Part shown: one piece after another, positions 41,029 through 42,744 of the stretch | Layout of the letters: the number at the start of each line of letters is the position of its first letter | Numbering within the stretch: position 1 is the first letter of the stretch | DNA from: Pseudomarimonas arenosa | GTDB taxonomy: Bacteria > Pseudomonadota > Gammaproteobacteria > Xanthomonadales > Xanthomonadaceae | Reading direction: 5' to 3' | DNA: 42,744 bases | Assembly: GCF_014841215.1 (NCBI RefSeq) | Contig: NZ_JACYTR010000041.1 | Span: forward strand, 1 to 42,744 | Made by a program: the position numbers and the translations under genes | Notes under the pieces: generated by a model | Told to the model about the DNA's origin: nothing | The model's input: only the letters and a program-made list of their open reading frames with translations | Databases searched by the model: none

Positions 41029-42474
41029 CTACGACGGCTGGCGCACACAGAACTGGGGCGACAGATTGCCGCGGAATCGACCCTGAACAGATCGATCCAG
41101 CGTCATGACAGCGATCATATGCGTCGGCTTGATCGTGCCAGCTGCCAATTCGGCTTCGTCGCGCGCGTGCACTTCGTCGATGAAGGCTCGATTCCACTCG
41201 AGATCTGGCGCGAAGTGATGGCCGAAACTACGACCGACAAAGGGGTCGATTAGGTTTCCAAAGCCCAGAAACAGCTCAAAGCCAAAACGCTCCAGCAACA
41301 AAGGCAGGATGTCTTGTGCACGAATCCCTTCAAAGCACTCGGACGAGCAGTCCCAGTCCAGGAATCGCTCCTCCATTCGCTGCAATTGCAGGTTGTAGCG
41401 GTGGCTGTCCGGTAGTCGCTGCCAGTATTCGTCCAGGATTTGCCTCGCCTCTGGCCACAGTTGATGGCCGTTGCGGCCGATCATGTCCGAGGTCAGAAAC
41501 AGGCCCTGCGGGATCAGGCCGGCTTGTATCCGACCGAAAAGGGTTTCAAGGTCGAGTACATGATGCAGACTTTGATTGGCCATGACCGCCGCATACTGGG
41601 CATGCGGAGACCAGGCATTGAAATCGCAACAGGTAAATTCAAGGTATTCGCTCACGCCTTGATCGGACGCCAGCTGTTGACCGCGTTCGAGCATGGTCTG
41701 GTTGATGTCGATGCATTCCAGACGGAAGCGACGCAGGCCACGCTTGAGCAAGTCAGCCGCGATGCGTACCTCGGCATCGCAATTGCCCGCGCCTACGCTG
41801 ACAAAGCGGGCATGCTCCATTCCGCTGCGTTGCGCTGCTTTGAGCAGGAATTTGGCAAAGAAGTCTTCTGGATGACTGAAGCCAAAAGCTTGTTCCATCG
41901 GCAAGATGTACTTGTTCGACCAGTAGTGAAAGATCTCCGGCAGGTCATGCACATTGACCTGATCTTTGAAGATCTCCTGCTCGCGCTTGATGCGTTTGGC
42001 GTAGGTCGAAGTGTCTTCATCTTTGACCGCCGCGCGGGCCGGCTGGCGCGCTGTGGGGGCCGAGCTCTGATAGCCGAATCTCCGCAGCACATCGCCGATT
42101 TGCTTGCGTCGATGGTTCGGAATTGCAGTGATCGTGGCGTTGAAGGCGACTCGAACGGAAGGGCGCCCGGCTTTACCCGATCGTGTGCGATCACGCAGCC
42201 AATAGCTGCCATCGCGCGCCGCGTGGCCGGCGATGCGAGACACTAGGGATAGCCAGTAGCGCAGGCGCTCGCTCAAAGATAAATGCCCGGTGGCTGGTCG
42301 ACTGGCACGCTGGGCCTGGTCGCGTCCTGCGAGCAGTTGCTTGAGCTCCTGAACATCGGCTTCCGTCAGTCGATAGCCGGCGGCAAAGCGTTCGGGCAGA
42401 GATCGATCGACGTCGGGCGTGTTCAGGGGCAGAACAGAATCCTCAGCGAAGTCACGGATGCGGGAGTCGAGCAT
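41029..42474 (-). CDS. SAM methyltransferase carrying a remnant oxygenase linker
   Basis: 481 residues. The C-terminal part is a class I methyltransferase: DLPEIFHYWSNKYILPM (177-193, a segment I associate with polysaccharide-cluster methyltransferases), SAM motif I VSVGAGNCDAE (225-235), acidic D256 in ECIDINQTMLERG, and NQSLHHVLD. The N-terminus is odd: residues 22-53 (VDRSLPERFAAGY... to LLAGRDQ) match the linker that follows the oxygenase domain in the gene at 37535, yet no oxygenase precedes it, and the first 20 residues look unrelated to anything. The protein therefore appears to descend from an oxygenase-methyltransferase fusion that lost its front half. It may still be an active methyltransferase. 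Confidence 0.8.
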   Translation of the reverse strand: MLDSRIRDFAEDSVLPLNTPDVDRSLPERFAAGYRLTEADVQELKQLLAGRDQAQRASRPATGHLSLSERLRYWLSLVSRIAGHAARDGSYWLRDRTRSGKAGRPSVRVAFNATITAIPNHRRKQIGDVLRRFGYQSSAPTARQPARAAVKDEDTSTYAKRIKREQEIFKDQVNVHDLPEIFHYWSNKYILPMEQAFGFSHPEDFFAKFLLKAAQRSGMEHARFVSVGAGNCDAEVRIAADLLKRGLRRFRLECIDINQTMLERGQQLASDQGVSEYLEFTCCDFNAWSPHAQYAAVMANQSLHHVLDLETLFGRIQAGLIPQGLFLTSDMIGRNGHQLWPEARQILDEYWQRLPDSHRYNLQLQRMEERFLDWDCSSECFEGIRAQDILPLLLERFGFELFLGFGNLIDPFVGRSFGHHFAPDLEWNRAFIDEVHARDEAELAAGTIKPTHMIAVMTLDRSVQGRFRGNLSPQFCVRQPS

Positions 42475-42622
42475 GCTTGGCGGTGGCGATACGGAAAATG
42501 GGAACTACGATAGCAGACCGCTGCGCACGCACGCGGTTCTCCGCCTGAATGAATCTTCAGATCTCCTTGCAGTGCAGGAATGCTCCGCCGCGATCAACAA
42601 CGTGAGTGGTTGATCATCGTGT

Positions 42623-42643
42623 TAGCCCGGATATTTCATGAGG
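42623..42643 (-). repeat. 21-bp repeat, right copy
   Basis: Exact inverted copy of 155-175. It lies in the 270-bp gene-free right end of the window. Confidence 0.6.
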
Positions 42644-42692
42644 GGGCGCGGATGATCACCGAGGACTTTGCGTCGAGTGCAAGGCGCGACGA

Positions 42693-42717
42693 GCCCAAGT
42701 GGTGGGCCCACTTGGGC
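42693..42717. repeat. 10-bp hairpin at the right end
   Basis: GCCCAAGTGG/CCACTTGGGC with a 5-base loop, followed by a short hairpin GGGAC/GTCCC (42723-42735) and GCGTAGC. Together with 42623-42643 it looks like the edge of an interspersed element continuing past the window. No coding sequence is recognised in 42475-42744. Confidence 0.5.
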
Positions 42718-42744
42718 GAGATCGGGACGCAGTCCCGCGTAGCT

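Noticed and set aside
41440-42246. 268-residue plus-strand frame over the methyltransferase at 41029-42474
   Set aside because: Antisense to the SAM-binding motif; no recognisable domain.
42475-42744. Possible frameshifted oxygenase upstream of the methyltransferase gene
   Set aside because: I read this stretch in the gene's direction and found no HXD, SWHGF or other oxygenase segment in any frame, so a simple frameshift does not explain the missing domain.

Overview
The window is a 42.7 kb piece of a GC-rich chromosome, most likely from a gammaproteobacterium of the order Lysobacterales (Xanthomonadales). The evidence is inferential: a monofunctional RelA of the EXDD type, a YoaA-TsaB neighbourhood as in other gammaproteobacteria, an exported protein carrying a 'VFAAGFE' motif close to the 'IFADGFE' motif I associate with secreted proteins of this order, and many REP-like hairpins. 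I saw no tRNA, rRNA, CRISPR array, transposase or prophage gene.

Layout. 1-314: repeats only. 315-4091 (+): a dihydrolipoamide-dehydrogenase-like flavoprotein, then egtB-egtD for ergothioneine, overlapping by 4 bp. 4130-7241 (-): an exported Cache-domain protein, RecQ and Dps. 7453-11340 (+): the RNA helicase HrpA. 11365-14046: a small exported protein (-) and a 650-residue surface protein (+) with a clear terminator. 14060-18797 (+): RelA, then a membrane Ser/Thr kinase with an extracytoplasmic TPR-like region. 18948-23381 (-): a giant multi-module glycosyltransferase. 23593-29529 (+): a tight operon of PBP1B, a TPR lipoprotein that resembles the PBP1B activator LpoP, a YoaA/DinG helicase, a VOC protein and TsaB. 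29530-29863: a stack of hairpins and a 28-bp palindrome. 29864-31225 (-): the Mg2+ transporter MgtE. 31421-36989: an LtaS/OpgB-like phosphoglycerol transferase (-), a GtrB/CsbB-like polyprenyl-phosphate glycosyltransferase (+) and a YfhO-like membrane protein (-). 37535-42474: three related genes built around a 2-oxoglutarate/Fe(II) oxygenase module with different C-terminal partners.

The left 30 kb is mostly housekeeping: redox and thiol metabolism, DNA and RNA helicases, the stringent response, peptidoglycan synthesis and tRNA t6A modification. The right 13 kb, together with the giant glycosyltransferase, looks like an accessory cell-surface polysaccharide region. It brings together a lipid-carrier glycosyltransferase, a candidate GT-C-type membrane glycosyltransferase, a phosphoglycerol-transferase-like enzyme and the family of oxygenase/methyltransferase fusions.

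The most unusual content is that oxygenase family. One gene is oxygenase plus zinc-ribbon methyltransferase. A second is oxygenase plus a beta-sandwich-like domain. A third is a different methyltransferase that keeps only the linker of a lost oxygenase. The first of these is bracketed by composite direct repeats, which gives a plausible route for module shuffling. The second point of interest is a CsbB/YfhO/LtaS-like gene set, familiar from Gram-positive teichoic-acid decoration, in what appears to be a Gram-negative genome.
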